Part shown: piece after piece, positions 46,767-58,315 of the stretch
How positions within the stretch are numbered: position 1 is the first letter of the stretch
Layout of the letters: every line of letters starts with the position of its first letter
Source: Rhabditoides inermis
Taxonomy: Eukaryota; Nematoda; Chromadorea; Rhabditida; Rhabditidae
DNA length: 64,000 bases
NCBI GenBank assembly: GCA_963966185.1
Contig: CAWZYM010000272.1
Coordinates: 1,383,501 to 1,447,500, forward strand
Direction: 5' to 3'
Notes under the pieces: generated by a model
Told to the model about the DNA's origin: nothing
Databases searched by the model: none
What the model saw: the letters and a program-made list of their open reading frames with translations, nothing else
Made by a program: the position numbers and the translations under genes

Positions 46767-49700
46767 AGCTCACTCACTCACTCACTCACTCACTCTCTTT
46801 CTCTCTCTCTCTCACTCACTCTCTCTCTCTCTCAGAATAAACTAAACAGATTTTTGCGGAACAATGTACTTGATGGAACATGGCCGCTCCGCATATCCCG
46901 TATCCGGACGAGACACCAATGTTGTACTGTCTCTCGTCGATCCATCGAGAAAGAGCCGAGGAGTTGAGACCTTCTGAAAGTACCCAATCTCGCATGAAGA
47001 GGCATGGGCCTATTTCTGACGTATTTTAATGGTTTACGCGTCACGAAACGGAAACTCAAACACAGGTTGAACAAATGTGTTACGTGCGCGCGGTGATCAG
47101 AAACGATCAGCAGACCGTTTTTAAAAACGCATATTATCTTTTAAAAGCACTTCCGTAAAAAATGTTGTTTGTGTTAACCTGATTCAAGAAAAAGCGCATG
47201 CATATATTATTAATTTTTGAAAAATCAAATCGTAAACACCTGAACATGAAAACTAACACAAACTTGCTCTTTCAAACGAGTTTATAGAGTAGTTACACGT
47301 AACATTCAGAATAATACGAGTGTTTTGTTTATTAAGTGTTTTTTGCGGACACGAAATATACATACGGTTTATCAATAAAATAATATGTTAATCGTGATGT
47401 TGTTTGACTCAATGTTTCAGGTGTGAAAGTGTCAAAAAAATAAAACATGGAATTATTCAACATTTTTTGTTTTGAAAGAGCAAGTTTGTGTTAGTTTTCA
47501 TGTTCAGGTGTTTACGATTTGGTTTCTCAAAAATTAATAATTTATGCATGCCCTTTTCTCGAAACAGGTTAACACAAACAACACTTTTTACGAAAGTACT
47601 TTTAAAAGACAATATATGTCCTTTTGTTGAACTTCATAGAAATTTTCTCTCTCATCTTCATACATGTTCTTCTCTCATTATTTCATCAAGTTCATTTCGA
47701 ATCCCTCCTTCCCTCCTTCTCTCTTTCTTTCTTTCTCTCGTTATCTAGTTTTCTCGTTATATCATTATCTCTTTCTCTCGTTATCCTTTTCTCTCGTTCT
47801 CTCGTTCTCTCCGTCTCTCCTTCTCTCCTTCTCTGCTTCCCTCCTTCACTCCTTCTCTCTTTCTCTCGATCTCTAGTTCTCTCGTTCTTTCTTTCTCTCT
47901 TTCTCTCGTTCTTTCGTTCTCTAGTTCTCTCGTTCTCTGTTTTTTTTGTTCTCTCCGTATCTCCTTCTCTTCTTTTCTCCTTCCCTCCTTCTCTCTTTCT
48001 CTCTTTCTCTCGTTCTCTTGTTCTCTCGTTATATCGTTCTCTCTTTCTATCGTTCTCTCTTTCTCTCGTTCTCTCTTTCTCACGTTCTCGTTCTCTCGTT
48101 CTCTCTTTCTCTCGTTCTCTCTTTTTCTCCTTCCCGCCTTCTCTCTTTCTCTCTTTCTCTCGTTCTCTAGTTATCTTGTTCTCTCGTTCTCTCGTTCTCT
48201 CGATCTCTAGTTATCTTGTTCTCTCGTTCTCTCGTTCTCTCGTTCTCTCGTTCTCTCGTTCTCTTGTTCTCTCGTTCTCTCGTTCCCTCGTTCTCTCCTT
48301 CTCTTCTTCTCTCCTTCCCTCCTTCCCTCCTTCCCTCCTTCCCTCCTTCCCTCCTTCCCTCCTTCCCTCCTTCTCCCTTTCTCTCGTTCTCTAGTTCTCT
48401 TGTTATATCGTTCTTTCTTTCTCTCGTTCTCTCTTTCTCTCCTTCTCTCATTCTCTCCTTCTCTCGTTCTCTCGGTCTCTCGTTCTCTCTTTCTCTCTCC
48501 CCTTATCTATGATTCCTACTGATCGCCGCCACCAAAGTGCATCTGTCTCTCTCCAAACAGCGTGCTCTCTCGCGTGCTCTCGCGCTCGCCCGCCAGCAGA
48601 GAGCTAGCTATCAGCTAGCGTGACTGGAAACGACACCCACGCCCTCTCAAAGAGAGAAAGAGAGCGCGCCCTCTCTAATTTTCTAATTCTCGCCACTCTA
48701 CGCTCTCTCTTCTCTTCGCGTGCTCTCTCGCACTCTCTTGCATGTGCCGACGGCAAAAATATCAGCAGGCAGGAGAAATTGAATAGGTCCCTGTATACTA
48801 AACCAAGTTTTCGCTGTTTTGCTGCCTCCATTCGCATCGATTTCGCTTCAAAATTGTTCACACACCGATCAGCATAATCGAAGGGTCGATGCGCTTTGAT
48901 TCGCGTTTCCGAATCACATTTCAAAAACTTCGATGTTTTCACGATGTTGTTCGAGTAGTAACGCACCCTTGCACAGGTCGTTCTCGACTTGGTAGAAGAA
49001 CTCGAGTCGAGTGGAGCGCGGTGGGGGATCGAACGGGCCAGCAAGGTGCGTCGACTGAAAAGACCCTCGAAATGTCAAAGTGATAAAAATAAATAAATAA
49101 AATTCTTTTTGATACCGTGAATTAATCAGTGATTTAATCAGCAGTAGCCAGTATCAATTCATCTTCGCAATATGCCACTCACTGTTTCGTAGATGTTCTC
49201 GCCTGGCGGGAACCCGTAGCTTATCCAACGCCGAGCCACACGCGTCACCTTAAACATACATGTGCTTAATGCTCAATCGCTCTTCTCCGCCTGATTGCCT
49301 TTCGCCCACTTGCGCAACACAGCACGTGAAATTAGAAAAACTCAGAAAAACGGGATAAAGAATTTTCGCGCTTTTTCACTCAGCGCGGTATCCTGTTTGG
49401 ATCTCTAAGAGTATGTAGAACTTTTGTTTGACGTGCATGTGAGTATATAACCGCGAAAACTGTTGAAAGTTCAGAAAAAAAACAATAATTTTTTTTTCTG
49501 TTCATAGTGCACATTGCGTGAACTCGATGCGCTTCAAAATTGACGCACAAGTGATATCACCTTTTCATCTTTCGATGCGCTGCGTCAACTTTGATGGCTG
49601 ACGCGTTTGTTAGTATAAACAGTCTTCCGCATAGTAGTTATTGTTCTGAACAGTAACAACTTTCACAAAAATGAGTAAATGTGTTACGAAATGATGAGTA

Positions 49701-50199
49701 ACAAAAAATTTACAAAAACATGTCTTTTGTGAAATAAAAACTGTTTTCCTTTTCTGGTCATGTGCGTTATCAGTAGGCTTTATCAATATATCTTGTTAAG
49801 AAAACGTTATCTCTTGTGAAAAAGGTTGTGTACACAACGCCAGTCTACCCAAGATTGATTAGAAATTCGAGAACTTACCTGAGCCGGGTCAACGTTCTCG
49901 TTGAGAACTCCCATCACAACGTCCTAAAAAAAAGTAGTAGTAGTAAACACAATGCATTTGATGGTCTGATGGTCCGATCTGAAGAAGGTTTCGGTTTTTT
50001 TGGATCGTTGCACTGGTGCAGAAACACAACGTTCATTTCATCAGCATCATTAAGCACTCACCACATGATGCCCTCTCTCCACCAAAATTTCTATCAAATT
50101 GTTGGCGAATGTGAGGTGAGATTTGCCGATTAGAGTGACGTGAAACAGAACGTTCAACGCAGCGACGGATTGAATCAGAAGAAACCATCGGAAACGCAT
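39967..50199 (-). CDS. UDP-glucuronosyltransferase B
   Basis: Fifteen exons (50062-50199, 49879-49923, 49183-49248, 48967-49054, 46870-46973, 46618-46714, 44893-45005, 44477-44602, 43968-44081, 43597-43698, 43439-43505, 43047-43115, 42754-42904, 40339-40417, 39967-40161) join in phase to 517 aa. The signal peptide is MRFRWFLLIQSVAALNVL, then GKSH at the catalytic His site. The signature is WLPQNDLL, LFISHMGMNSLNEATHAG and PLFLDQPANT. The C-terminal membrane helix is CFAVIAFCLLTVVFVVYY, with a short basic tail (AKKVKTQ). Relative to UGT A, exons 11 and 12 are fused into one and the N-terminal introns differ. A retrotransposon lies in the penultimate intron and a composite element with a split retrotransposon end lies between exons 6 and 7. 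No frame breaks were found, so it looks functional. Confidence 0.9.
40480..40600. repeat. Repeat flank with (TA)n next to retrotransposon
   Basis: Alternating GTCGCCA/GCTAGCG motifs at 40530-40580 recur in inverted form at 42160-42235 on the other side of the retrotransposon. A TA run at 40587-40602 marks the join. The retrotransposon may have landed in an older TIR repeat. Confidence 0.4.
40750..42095 (-). mobile_element. Non-LTR retrotransposon, 5'-truncated, reverse transcriptase open
   Basis: An unbroken minus-strand frame of at least 417 codons begins within VSNYRPIS, then KVFERLCVKQITDFF, FGFRKNRST, FDFKKAFDTINHSLLFKKL, GVPQGSCLGPLLFNVFIDNI and the catalytic YADDLKVYY. It runs on through KDLGVLMSG, KLEYCTELWNP and VQRYFTRRV to a stop at 40750. 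This is the reverse transcriptase and C-terminus of a CR1/jockey-type element. The endonuclease and 5' end are absent, as in typical incomplete insertions. The intact frame suggests a fairly recent insertion into an intron of UGT B on the same strand as the gene. Confidence 0.85.
45213..45327 (+). pseudogene. Retrotransposon 3' end, left part
   Basis: The plus-strand frame reads WNTLPNNIILSAKHQTVKSY and ends LFPPSKTR at a TGA (45316-45318). It matches the minus-strand fragment at 30190-30470. Its 3' untranslated end is displaced to 46465 by the element that follows. Confidence 0.6.
45328..46464 (+). mobile_element. Composite hairpin element, copy 4
   Basis: It begins TTAGAGAGGGCGCGCAGCGC, with a core to about 45780 that matches copies 1 and 3. 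A copy-specific middle follows. The hairpin has arms at about 46060-46192 and 46358-46463. Both arms carry ACTTACGTAAAGATATTAAG and TTGACCCAATTC, unlike other copies. The loop is inverted relative to copy 3, with the CT repeat first and GTTATGCGC last. It lies inside the 3' end of a retrotransposon fragment within a UGT B intron. Confidence 0.75.
46465..46605 (+). pseudogene. Retrotransposon 3' end, right part
   Basis: AATCACTCTATTTGTGACG and TATAGTATACACG match the complement of the tail at 30160-30230. It continues the fragment ending at 45327. Confidence 0.5.
46736..46833 (+). repeat. (CT)n and (TCAC)n in UGT B intron
   Basis: A CT run, a short CACT array and another CT run fill the small intron between exons 5 and 6. 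Confidence 0.9.
47105..47645. repeat. Diverged large hairpin of the composite family
   Basis: Arms of about 165 bp at 47105-47275 and 47472-47645 share GTGTTTACGATTTG-like and GCAAGTTTGTGTTAGTTTTC blocks, and the outer AAAAGCACTT/AAGTACTTTT parts seen in other copies. They lack a core. An older subfamily. Confidence 0.7.
47699..48505 (+). repeat. 800-bp minisatellite of TCTCGTTCTC/TCCTTCCCTCC units
   Basis: Tandem 8-10 bp units, mainly CTCTCGTT and CTCCTTCC, arranged in blocks. Pure pyrimidine on the plus strand, so purine on the UGT B coding strand. It lies in the intron between UGT B exons 4 and 5. Reading frames here are artefacts. Confidence 0.9.
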
Positions 50200-50328
50200 T
50201 TTGAAGGCTGGAAACCGGCGAATCGGAACAGAAGCAGTGGAAAGTTAATAACGCGATCGAAACAATGACGTCGCGTGAAGGAAATCAGAGTCGCTCACAC
50301 GGTGTCCACATACTATGACCGAGAGACG

Positions 50329-50335
50329 CTTATCA
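50329..50335 (-). promoter_or_regulatory. GATA-type motif upstream of UGT B
   Basis: TGATAAG on the coding strand, about 130 bp upstream of the start. It is a consensus intestinal GATA-factor site in nematodes. Function is inferred from position. Confidence 0.35.
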
Positions 50336-50359
50336 ATTAGATTAGCTCATATATTGCAG

Positions 50360-51600
50360 ACAAAACACACGTCCGATTCATTGGGGGCACCAATGGGAGA
50401 GTTGGGTAGAGAGGGGCAAGTTGATACGATACCAAGAACAGTACGAGTTTAGTGATTTTATCACTCTAGTAAAACGACTTGTTTGTGTAGTGAGTGCAAA
50501 ATTTGTTCGCTTATACTTTCTAACGCTATACTGAACCGGCGGGGTAAAATTAAAGTCGAAAATTGCTTTCCCTGTTGGCATTTGTTTTATGTCCCAGCAG
50601 CCGGTCAGTTGCACTTGTCGCTATTCCGCAAGTTTTGGAAGCCACGGTGAAATTAGGTTTGCGCAAAGTAGCCTACATGGAATTCAGAAACGCTGGATCG
50701 AGTTTTGGATCACTATTTACACTGTGAATTGCATATATGTTTCTTGCGATTACTTACTTGCATCTTGCACTTCTGAACAGGAGTTGCCGCGAACTTGGAG
50801 TATCGTTGGATATCAATCGATTATCAACATCTACGACAACATGTTTTCATGAGAATGGCACAAAAGACGGAAATGATGGGAATGCAAGCATCCGAAAAGT
50901 GAACCCACATCTTTCACTCGCGCAAAACTACGACCATTATATTTTTTGAGTGTTTTTCTTTTGTACGTGGCATCATTTGTGTGATTTCAACCTCACAATT
51001 TTTTTGTTATTTGAATCGGAAATTTGCAATCTGTATCTTGCTTTTCAAAACAAACATGTGAAAAAAACACAAAATGAGTTCCCTGAACAAAGTCCTTTCA
51101 TGATTTGTTTCAGTTTCAAGCAACAAAAAGAGGTAGTGTCTGTGAAATGTAAAGATAGAGACCTTTACGTATATTTTCAGCGTTGCTCATCAGTAACATT
51201 ACGTAATTTAATTATATTGTTGTAGTAGACTCTTGTAGTAGTTTCATATTTCATTTGTAGCGACTGGTCTTGTTCTCATTCTGGGCGCATCAAAAGCATG
51301 CGTATCAAAAGACGCGATGTCGCCCTCTGAAAGCAAAACTATTTTTTCACAGTGAGGTATGTATGACGTCACAATCACTTATTTGAAGGAAGCAATTCCT
51401 TTCTTGTGACCTCCAAAACAGACATCTTTTTGAGCTCATTCAAATATTGCGAACTGCATCCTCAACGAATGACTTTCGATATGCAAAGTGTGTTCATAAT
51501 GCTTTAAATATTTCAGTGAATCTTTGTTTATACATACAGTAGACCGGCAGCAATTTCCGTTAACTTTGATATTCTCAATGTGAAACAGTTATAGTGTCGT
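50360..51600. other. No confident gene
   Basis: Short frames at 50590-50950 carry hydrophobic stretches (WIEFWITIYTVNCIYVSC) that could be receptor debris. No set of exons keeps phase. Confidence 0.3.
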
Positions 51601-51654
51601 TGTTCAGCATTGTATGTCAAATTTTTGTCATTCCTCTTATTTCTCTGCCAGCGC

Positions 51655-51891
51655 GCGGTCGCGTGCCTTCCCCTGTTATTCCCCCGACCCCTGAACAATG
51701 CTGTGCGGCGGAGGACACTAACTGGACTGGTACTCGATTTTGCTACTATCTACATCTACGGCATTGAGACTGGAGAGGAATCCTCGAAGACGATGACACT
51801 CTCGGAGACGTCTCTTCGCGATCGATCGTTGAAGCCCGGATCTTCCGCCGCCGAGATCGAAACTTCCCCAGAAGCCGCAAGCAGGGGATGA
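51655..51891 (+). other. Unresolved coding-like end
   Basis: A GC-richer patch with an open frame ending SSAAEIETSPEAASRG and a TGA at 51889. Another frame over the same DNA is also Arg-rich (FRRRDRNFPRSRKQG). Just after, TGTTGTTGGAACTCGC resembles the start of an LTR. It may be the tail of a retroelement polyprotein or a lost exon. Family not recognised. Confidence 0.2.
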
Positions 51892-52789
51892 CAAGCATCA
51901 CCAACAACACGTACGCATCTACGGATCAACCGAAATCCGTGTTGTTGGAACTCGCAGTAGGCATTGTATTACTGTATTTTACCGTATCCCACCGTAATTT
52001 ACGTAATCGATATTGTGTGCTACTTGATTCGAGATAAATATTATTATGATTATTATGATTATGTATGTCAAATAGGTTTCAAATAATCTAATCACTGTTT
52101 ACGGTTATAATCGCAAGATTTCTTTGCGTGTAGTATCCAGTTGACATATATATCAGTGCGTGTAAAACTGTTACTGTTCCGATTTCAAACTTTGACCATT
52201 TTGCCGTGACATCATCGGCCGGGCCAGTGAAAAAGCCGTTGTATACTCCGCGCTAGTTTTAACGACAGTCAACAAAAAAAAGTATTTCTTGAAGTAGTGA
52301 AAATGAATTAAATGTGATATGATGATGTCATTTATTTACATATCTAGCCGCCAGCGTCCAGATTGAGGTGACGTCATAAAAATTTTTTTTCAATCAGGTA
52401 CTAATTGATGACAATCAAACAAAGCAAAGAATGTTATCATGAACGAAATCGTTCAAAATTCGTTCATAAGTCTCTCTGGCAAATTATGACGTCTTCATTT
52501 TTGCACGGTTGGCTCGGAAAGCACATTTCAATCTCATTTTATCCATCAAAGAAGTTACACCGTTCAAAGTAGCCAATGTGATAAAAGTCACAAAAAAGAC
52601 GAACAAGAAGATCTTTGTATATACAGTTATACATTGTTGATCTGTAAACGAACAATCGCGGTGACTTCCTGATGTGTTGAATGTATTTGATTTATGAACT
52701 TTCACAGGATCAATCGATCAATGACCTCCGATTGCAACGGGAATTGCAAAACTGAACTTTTCATCTTCCACTTCCTATTATGTTGCTGT

Positions 52790-52940
52790 TTCAGCATTTT
52801 GTTTTCATGTTTACCACAACGTTTTCACACTCGAGTCTTGTTTCGAGAACCCGGTGCGAGAGGGAGGGGGCGGGGCGTAGAGGAGTCGCGTCTCTCTAGC
52901 TGTGCCCTGCCACAGGCGGGCGACACTGCGATGCAATCAC
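52790..52940 (+). repeat. GC-rich dispersed repeat, copy 2
   Basis: Complement of the repeat at 38262-38430, about 350 bp upstream of the receptor at 53289. Confidence 0.65.
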
Positions 52941-53288
52941 ATGTCACTGTCCCATTTGGGTTCATAAAATCAAAATAAATTGATTTCTTATGTCTGTTTG
53001 AAAACTGTTTTTCTTCAAGTATGTAGCGTAAAAAAATTCAAAAGATTTCAAGTTTATCTGAAACATCATTTCTATGTATGCATTTATACAGAAAAATTTT
53101 GTATTCACGTATGCAGCTGACGAGTTGAATTATGTATAGCAATAACTGTAATGTATCTCGTATTGTAAAAAAAAAAAACTAACTGCAGTGTTATGTACAT
53201 TACGATTTTCACTACCGTCTGTTATGCATTTGCCTCATGTGGTTCATGGTTCAGTTGATTTTCACTTCTCTAGAACCTCTACACATAC

Positions 53289-55886
53289 ATGAACGAGATG
53301 ATACTTCTGATTGCTTTCTGCATCCGATCATCAATTACTGTCGTCTCGCTTGTCGCTAATATCGTCGTAATTGCAGGTATGTGGTTTGATCTTTCATCGT
53401 TCTGTAGGAATACATGAGTGTAGGTTTGATCGCACTCAAGCGAATGAGTCTTCAGCGTCATCTGATTTTTTTTAAACTTTGTTTTTGAAATTATCGCACA
53501 GCAAGGAGTAACTCACGTGTTTGATTGGCAGCAGTTCCACAGTTTCAATTCGTTCTGTTGTGTTGTGACGTGTTTGCATAAATCGTGTTTTTCACAGTGT
53601 CGCTGAAACGCGTAAAACACTAAATTAATCAACTATACTTTTTGACTCATGTATGATGACTTTGGAGCCTGATTTCTTTCAGCCATCCTTTGCTCTCCAA
53701 TTCTGCGCCACTCGCCTTCATTCATTCTGCTCATCTTCCTATTCGCTGCTCACATTGGAGACTGTCTCTGCAACCTCACATACAACCTGCCCAGTCAAGG
53801 TGGCAAAAATGATTTCGGTTTCAAAACAAAGAGACAAGTTTTTTGTAAAGGCTCTAACCACGTGAAGTTAGTATTAGTTGTTCATATCGTACGTATGTAC
53901 TTCAACGATCATGCTTTCGTTCCAGCCGTCGGCCACGCGTTGTATCCTCCACCCTACACACTGCCTCTCAACATTCTCTCCAATGGAGTGTGGTTCGCGG
54001 AGCTGCTGGTACTACAGGTGAGAGTTTTTCTGTGCGATGCGATTATCTTGAGATGTTCGGCGTGAGGTTTGCGATCGATTATCTAACCTTTACAAAACGG
54101 TCCTTTTGTCTATGGTTTTCTCTAAGGTATAGAGTGTTTATATGTATATAACACTACGCAACTAATATGTTTTTGAAGTTTACGAGAAATGGCGCGCACG
54201 TGAGTTTGCGTATCAAAAATGAAAGAGATACATGGGTTATAAAAAATGGAATTTAGACAAATCACATGTACTTTTGTCAGTCTCGTGATACAATTAATCC
54301 GTATTGTATGCTTTTCTTCTCCACTTTTCGTGAAGCGTACCTCATTGTGGCTACCATTTGTTGTTCATCACATTTTTTAATACAATGTACAAACGATTTA
54401 ACGGAATCAATAATGCAAAACATGACAAGACAAGACGCTAACGATTTGAAAGAACAGTGACGCATGTTTTCAATCTTGGAACGTTCTGTTTATTTGATGA
54501 AGCGATATGAACAAACAAGAGAGAAAACTGTTTTTCCGTTACCCTAACAGTCTGCCACACGTGCCCCACAAAAATAGGCGTTCATTTCCTTGCAGGAAAC
54601 CTTGAGTGTCAGCAGATTGATATTGTTATCGCTTTTGCATAGGAATAAGTTCTCGGAAAAAAGAAGCGGCGCTATGACTCGGTAAGCTGCGGACGCAGTG
54701 ATGGGAAGAGTAAAAGAGTGACTTCTACTAATCGCTTCTAGTTTACGACATTGCTCGAAACAAACATGCATCTTGAAGTGTGGTGATTGCACACAAACTT
54801 GAAATTTTCGTCACCAAAAATTTCGATATGCCACGGGTTTTTTCCCCCAAAAGGAGTACCTCACACCACACAACTGAGCGGCGAGACACAAAAACAAGAG
54901 CCTGTTCTTTTTTTCAAGCACATTGAACTCATTCCGATGTTCATTCCTTATGTTATCTGTGCACTCTAACAATAAAAAAAGTCATAACCACGTGGGAATG
55001 TACTAATCTACTGTACTGACATAAAAAAAGGAATGCAGGTGGTGGCTGTGTCGCACCTGTTGACCGTGCGTCGTCCGGTCGCGTTTCTCCGCGTCGAGTC
55101 GACCACTGTGGCCAAGGTACGCATGGTCTTCATTCATCACGTGTCTCTCTCAAGTACCGGTCAGTCTCTTCGAAACACTCCCGAATGCCCCCAAAACACT
55201 TCGGAATTGCCTTTCGAATCGCCCTCAGAACACTCCCGAATTGCCTTCTGAATACTCCCGAATACTCCCGAACACTTTGGAATGCCTTGCTATGCCTTCG
55301 AAACACTCCCGAATGACTTTCGAAGAGACTGACCGCACCTTCACTCCAGGTGGGCGCACTCGCTGCGTCGCTCGGCATGATAGTCGGAGGCGGCGCGTTG
55401 CTGCTCCCAGGAATGGTATGGCGTGTGACAATGACAGGGGAGACATTGACACAGTCGCAAGGTGACAGTGACAAAGTGACATGGACAACAGCGTGTCGAG
55501 GGGGACAGTGTGCCAGGGTGGCTATTCCAGAATCTGCGCTTCGATCCGGAGTCTCTGAACTGGTACGAGGACGTGTCAACGTGGCAGATGCGCGCGCATC
55601 TCCAACTCAACTGGATGCTGCAGGTGGCAGGGCAGATGTTAATGTAGTTGAGGCAAAACCGGCGTTTTTTTGACAATCATTGTTCACTTGTCACACTGTT
55701 AATCTCGACAGTGAAACGTTCACAGCAAATGATGTGTCCGATAAAAAAACAATTTTCAGACACGTTTGTTTTATTGCAGATGATCACCATCGCTTTTCTG
55801 CTACTCATATGGAGGTGTGTAGCGGAAAAGAGGCTGAGAGAGAGAGAGAGTGAGAGAGATAAAGAGAGAGATGAAGAGAGAGATAA

Positions 55887-55925
<39 letters not shown>

Positions 55926-56710
55926 TAAAGAGAGAGATATAAAGAGAGAGAGAGAGAGAGAGAGAAATGAAGATAGAGAGAGAGAGATAAAGAGAGAGAG
56001 AGAGAGAGGGAGAGAGGGAGAGAGAGGTTTACCTGCCACATACATAGGTGTGTCGCATGCGCGCCCGTTATCGGAAGAGCACAGTGACCATTGTTTCCGC
56101 GGTGAGATGTGTCTCTTCTCCATCTTCAATCTCTACTTGTCTCTTCCATGTTTGTTCTGTGTCTGTCAGCTTTTTCCCATGCACCATTGATCTCAACGAT
56201 TTGCACCGGCAACCAATACCAATTCTCATCAATTCCTTTCCTTTCACATGTGAATTTTTTTGGTTTGATTATGCTTGTGAGTTACAAAACACATGTCTGA
56301 GAGTTGTGTTTCAGTCGAATCAGTCTTCCACGTCGATGAGTCACAGATACAGAAGCCTGTTTCTCGGACTCAACTTCGTCTTGCTCTCCACATGTCTATT
56401 TACACAGACCATTCTCTATAACTTTGTTGCCAGGTTTGTCGCGCTTTTGTCTCTCCCTCTTTTCTCTTTAGACAATATTTGTTTGCAACGTCATGAAAAG
56501 TTGTGGCGAACATTCGACGAAATGATCACAATACGAAGTCATTACAAAGCGGCGTCATCATTCAATTTCAGCATCGACCATCCGATAGCAGTGTATGTGA
56601 TGTCGCTGAACCCCGTTTTCCGCCACCTGCAAGTGCCTTGTGTACACCATATTCGGCAAGGAACTGCGCAAGTCGATTACAAACATATTCGGATGGCGAT
56701 ACAGGGATAA
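53289..56710 (+). CDS. Putative 7TM chemoreceptor
   Basis: Ten exons (53289-53376, 53683-53799, 53926-54017, 55039-55116, 55350-55415, 55531-55623, 55780-55818, 56048-56101, 56315-56433, 56572-56710) keep phase and give about 294 aa. TM1 is SSITVVSLVANIVVIA, TM2 FILLIFLFAAHIGDCL, and TM3 NGVWFAELLVLQVVAVSHLL followed by TVRRPVAF, a DRY-like loop. TM4 is GALAASLGMIVGGGALLL. TM5 is LNWMLQMITIAFLLLIW. A basic loop (CRMRARYRKST) leads to TM6 (FLGLNFVLLSTCLF). TM7 ends IAVYVMSLNPVFRHL. After that the frame runs to a stop at 56710. One base fewer near 56630 would give a GPCR-like tail starting VYTIFGKELRKS instead. Family not assigned. An upstream exon is possible because CTCTAG precedes the chosen start by 14 bp. 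Confidence 0.65.
55838..56026 (+). repeat. (GA)n tract in receptor intron
   Basis: GA repeats broken by GATAAA units fill the intron between the seventh and eighth exons. Confidence 0.9.
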
Positions 56711-56978
56711 AGTGCATAGTGTTGTGTAAAAATGTTCTAAGATACTGGTAGTGTTGATGAAAATCTGTTTTGCTATGCTGTTTGAGTAGGCCAATAATTG
56801 TGAGATTGTGTCATTTGTGTTCGACGTTTTTTTCGTACTTCCTCGTATGAACCGACTCACATCTAGATTCAGTATATAGGAACTGCGACGCGTTTTTGTA
56901 TGTCCGAAACTCTTTTTTTTGCGTTATTTTTTTGTTACCAGAGAAATATTCATTCAACTATAATTCAACACCACTATA

Positions 56979-57229
56979 CTACTCGGTTTTGTTTTTGCGT
57001 GAGCGAAGGATGACTTGGATGAGTCGAAAGGTCCCATTGACAGCCAGCCAGAGACACGCGAGTAGAAGTAGTACTATGACCGCGAAGCAGTCGAGACAGT
57101 ACTCCTCCACTATGCACATGTGAACGGACGGGAGATTGTAGTGCTCTCCCAGACCCGGATATTTGGCAGCAAACTCTACCTGCAAAGCATGTTGTTGTTG
57201 TTGTTTGTTGTTGTTGTTGTTGTTGTTGT

Positions 57230-57277
<48 letters not shown>

Positions 57278-57286
57278 GTTGTTTGT

Positions 57287-57379
<93 letters not shown>

Positions 57380-58253
57380 GCTCTCGCGCCACTCACCCAC
57401 TGCACAAACGTCTCCCTGGGCTGATTGGGCTTGTCGGCTAGCATTCTAGCGAGATTCTGCGCGTTTGTGCGATACCTGCAACGCGATTCATGAACCCTTC
57501 TGTTCTGTGAATTCTATAGTCCTTCCAAAACCACAAGTGAGTCGACCTCGTGTCAGTTTGCCCTTTCACTCTTCATATCCCTCTCCCTCCCTCAGACCTT
57601 TCATTGTCCAGCAGCTCTCGCAGCGCTTCCACCAGTCGTTCTTCGGTCAGTGCCAGTTTGTCCAGAGCCACCGCAACGCCCATCTGTGAAACGAGAACGT
57701 TTGTGTGTACGAATTACAGAAGAAAATAAAAATTGTCTGATGTTCTGTTCCACCGTACCTTTTGCGCGATGATAGTGTTGTGGGGTTGGTCGAGAAAGAT
57801 GGGCAGTGCGAGAAACGGCACGCCTGTAATGGACTTGGTAGTCTGCGTTTGAAATGAAAGAATGAACAAAAAAACGACAATTTTTGAGACAACGTATACG
57901 AATACGACACAAGTGAAGTGAGAGTCAATGCTTTGTGGGGGATATTGTTGTTGTTGTGACTTTTCACGTTCATATTTTAGAATTAGCTATTGGTTAACTG
58001 TAAATTTATCAGCAGATTCAAGTTATACAACCGTTGACCTAGCCAATAAGGGGACTGACCTAAGGCTCTCGAGTACAAGTCGCTAGCTGCTTACAAGGGG
58101 TCCATAAAAAAAGTGTGTCTCGATAAGGAGATGCGCGGTGCACCTACCGGCGTGCGTTGCCTCGTTCAAGCTGTTCAGGCCCATGTGCGAAATGAACAGC
58201 TTCACCCGATTGTCATCTGAACGCGATAGTAAACACGTGAACGTGAGAGATAT

Positions 58254-58315
<62 letters not shown>

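Noticed and set aside
47624..48512. A 256-codon Ser/Leu/Phe-rich frame
   Set aside because: It is a minisatellite of CTCTCGTT/CCTTCC units in a UGT B intron. The frame is forced by repeat length.
57120..57449. Poly-Gln, poly-Thr, poly-Asn, poly-Val and poly-Leu frames
   Set aside because: They read through a (GTT)n array inside the last UGT C intron.
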